Shown here: positions 41,838 to 42,699 of the stretch, one piece after another
Layout: each line of letters begins with the position of its first letter
Position numbering within the stretch: the first letter of the stretch is position 1
NCBI GenBank assembly: GCA_021801125.1
Contig: JAJYYI010000116.1
Span: forward strand, 1 to 42,699
Source of the DNA: Deltaproteobacteria bacterium
GTDB taxonomy: Bacteria; Desulfobacterota; Binatia; Binatales; Binataceae
Reading direction: 5' to 3'
Length of the DNA stretch: 42,699 nt
Program-made: the position numbers and the translations under genes
The notes under the pieces: model-generated
Databases searched by the model: none
What the model was told of the DNA's origin: nothing
Seen by the model: only the letters and a program-made list of their open reading frames with translations

Positions 41838-42656
41838 CTATTCAGTATCCGGATCAACCTGCGCAGCCTCCAATTCCTTCATCCCCTCGGGTTCGCTATT
41901 CGCTGCCCCCTTTGCTGCACGCAGGGGCGCCAGGCGGCGCCCACGCGGCGGCTTAGGCGCGCTGCGCGTGTCGGGCTCATTCCACAACGCGATACCGCCA
42001 AGAAGTCCATCGATGTTGCTTACCACCGTGACCCCATCCGGCAAGTCAAACCGGATAAACTTCGCGTTGCCTCCGCCGATGTATAGCCGGTCGTAATTAA
42101 ACGTTCGCTTGAGTTCATCGATTGCCTCGCGCAACAGAGCGTTCCACCGCTTCTTGCCCTTTCTTTTCAACGCGCGGGCGCCTAGTTCCTGCTCGTAAGT
42201 TTTTCCTTTATGGAACGGATGGTGTCCCAGTTCAAGCGGGATGCGCCGTCCTTCGGCAAAAAGCGCCGAACCGAAGCCGGTGCCCAAGGTGATAACCAAC
42301 TCCAGGCCGTGTCCGCTCACGGCGCCCGCACCTTGGACAGCCGCGTCGTTGGCCACCCGCACCGGATGTCCAAGCTTTTTTTGCAGCGTTTTCTGAAGGT
42401 CGAAGCTGGTCCATCCCGGGCCCAAGTTTGGCGCCGTGTAAATGACGCCGTCCTTCACCACTCCTGGAAAGCCAAGCGAAACCCGATCAAAGTCCGCCTG
42501 CAATTTGGCAAGCTTGGAAATGCTGCGAACGACCGCTCTTGGCGTCGCCGGCCTTGGCGTGGGCACGCGCACGCGTTCGGTTAACGGCTCGCCTTTCTCA
42601 TCCAGCGTGATTGCCTTAATGCCGCTGCCGCCAACATCGATTGCGAGCGTGCGCAC
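41838..42656 (-). CDS. ppgK: Polyphosphate-glucokinase-like ROK-family kinase
   Basis: ROK/PPGK motifs: AIDVGGSGIKAITLD (phosphate-1), the PTPRPATP and SLGFPGVV region, ANDAAVQGAGAVSG, TLGTGFGSALF and ELGHHPFHKGKTYEQELG, followed by YIGGGNAKFI. These match polyphosphate glucokinases, which phosphorylate glucose with polyphosphate or ATP; the HPFHKGKTYEQ segment is typical of that group rather than of ROK repressors. The frame remains open upstream of the GTG at 42656 to the window edge, so the true start could lie outside. The C terminus after about 235 is basic and variable. The neighbouring CHAD, Ppx and SixA support a polyphosphate context. Confidence 0.88.
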   Translation of the reverse strand: MRTLAIDVGGSGIKAITLDEKGEPLTERVRVPTPRPATPRAVVRSISKLAKLQADFDRVSLGFPGVVKDGVIYTAPNLGPGWTSFDLQKTLQKKLGHPVRVANDAAVQGAGAVSGHGLELVITLGTGFGSALFAEGRRIPLELGHHPFHKGKTYEQELGARALKRKGKKRWNALLREAIDELKRTFNYDRLYIGGGNAKFIRFDLPDGVTVVSNIDGLLGGIALWNEPDTRSAPKPPRGRRLAPLRAAKGAANSEPEGMKELEAAQVDPDTE

Positions 42657-42699
42657 TGATTTGGCGGCAGACTGTTTCGTGGCCGCAGGACTTCTTGCT

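Overview
The window looks like chromosomal DNA of a GC-rich, free-living Gram-negative bacterium. Almost every gene has a Shine-Dalgarno site. The gene set points to a respiring heterotroph that uses amino acids, lactam-like or other nitrogenous compounds, and acyl-CoAs: an ETF:quinone oxidoreductase of the HdrD/NarI type, AstA, and a PrkA/YeaH/SpoVR stress operon. This mixture is common in deltaproteobacterial, Binatota and Rokubacteria-like soil or groundwater lineages. That placement is inference; no taxonomic marker is present.

Left end, 1-6.8 kb: the end of a genomic island lying against a tRNA-Leu(CAG) gene. In one direction it carries the 3' part of an Eco57I/TaqI-type methyltransferase-specificity protein, a Ser/Thr kinase with a C-terminal zinc ribbon, a HicB-HicA pair, and a 1132-residue fusion of a PLD nuclease to a SNF2-type translocase. 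A broken integrase start lies between these genes and the tRNA. This reads as an ATP-dependent restriction-modification or defence module with kinase and toxin-antitoxin genes built in.

6.9-19.9 kb: a GT2 glycosyltransferase and biotin synthase (bioB), then a long plus-strand block. The block holds a MerR-XRE-cupin regulator, a GABA-type omega-aminotransferase, a TorT-like binding protein with ABC ATPase and permease, PxpB, PxpC and PxpA, a 75-residue biotin carrier and a biotin carboxylase. Together they could import a small nitrogenous compound, carboxylate or activate it with biotin and ATP on a split urea-carboxylase-like enzyme, hydrolyse it, and transaminate the resulting omega-amino acid. 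This is the most interesting candidate system in the window.

20-31 kb: EtfD plus an acyl-CoA dehydrogenase (minus strand), a DUF1614 membrane protein, a zinc-ribbon micro-protein with an operator-like palindrome, and a set resembling part of the arginine succinyltransferase pathway (AstA, M20 deacylase, class III aminotransferase).

30-35 kb: the known stress trio prkA-yeaH-spoVR (minus strand). 35-36.4 kb: an MBL-fold hydrolase and a CopD-like membrane protein.

36.5-42.7 kb: a phosphate/polyphosphate neighbourhood with Ppx/GppA, CHAD, SixA, two tandem thymidylate-kinase-like P-loop kinases (one with Arg for the Walker A Lys) and a polyphosphate-glucokinase-like ROK kinase.

No CRISPR array, rRNA or complete insertion sequence was seen.
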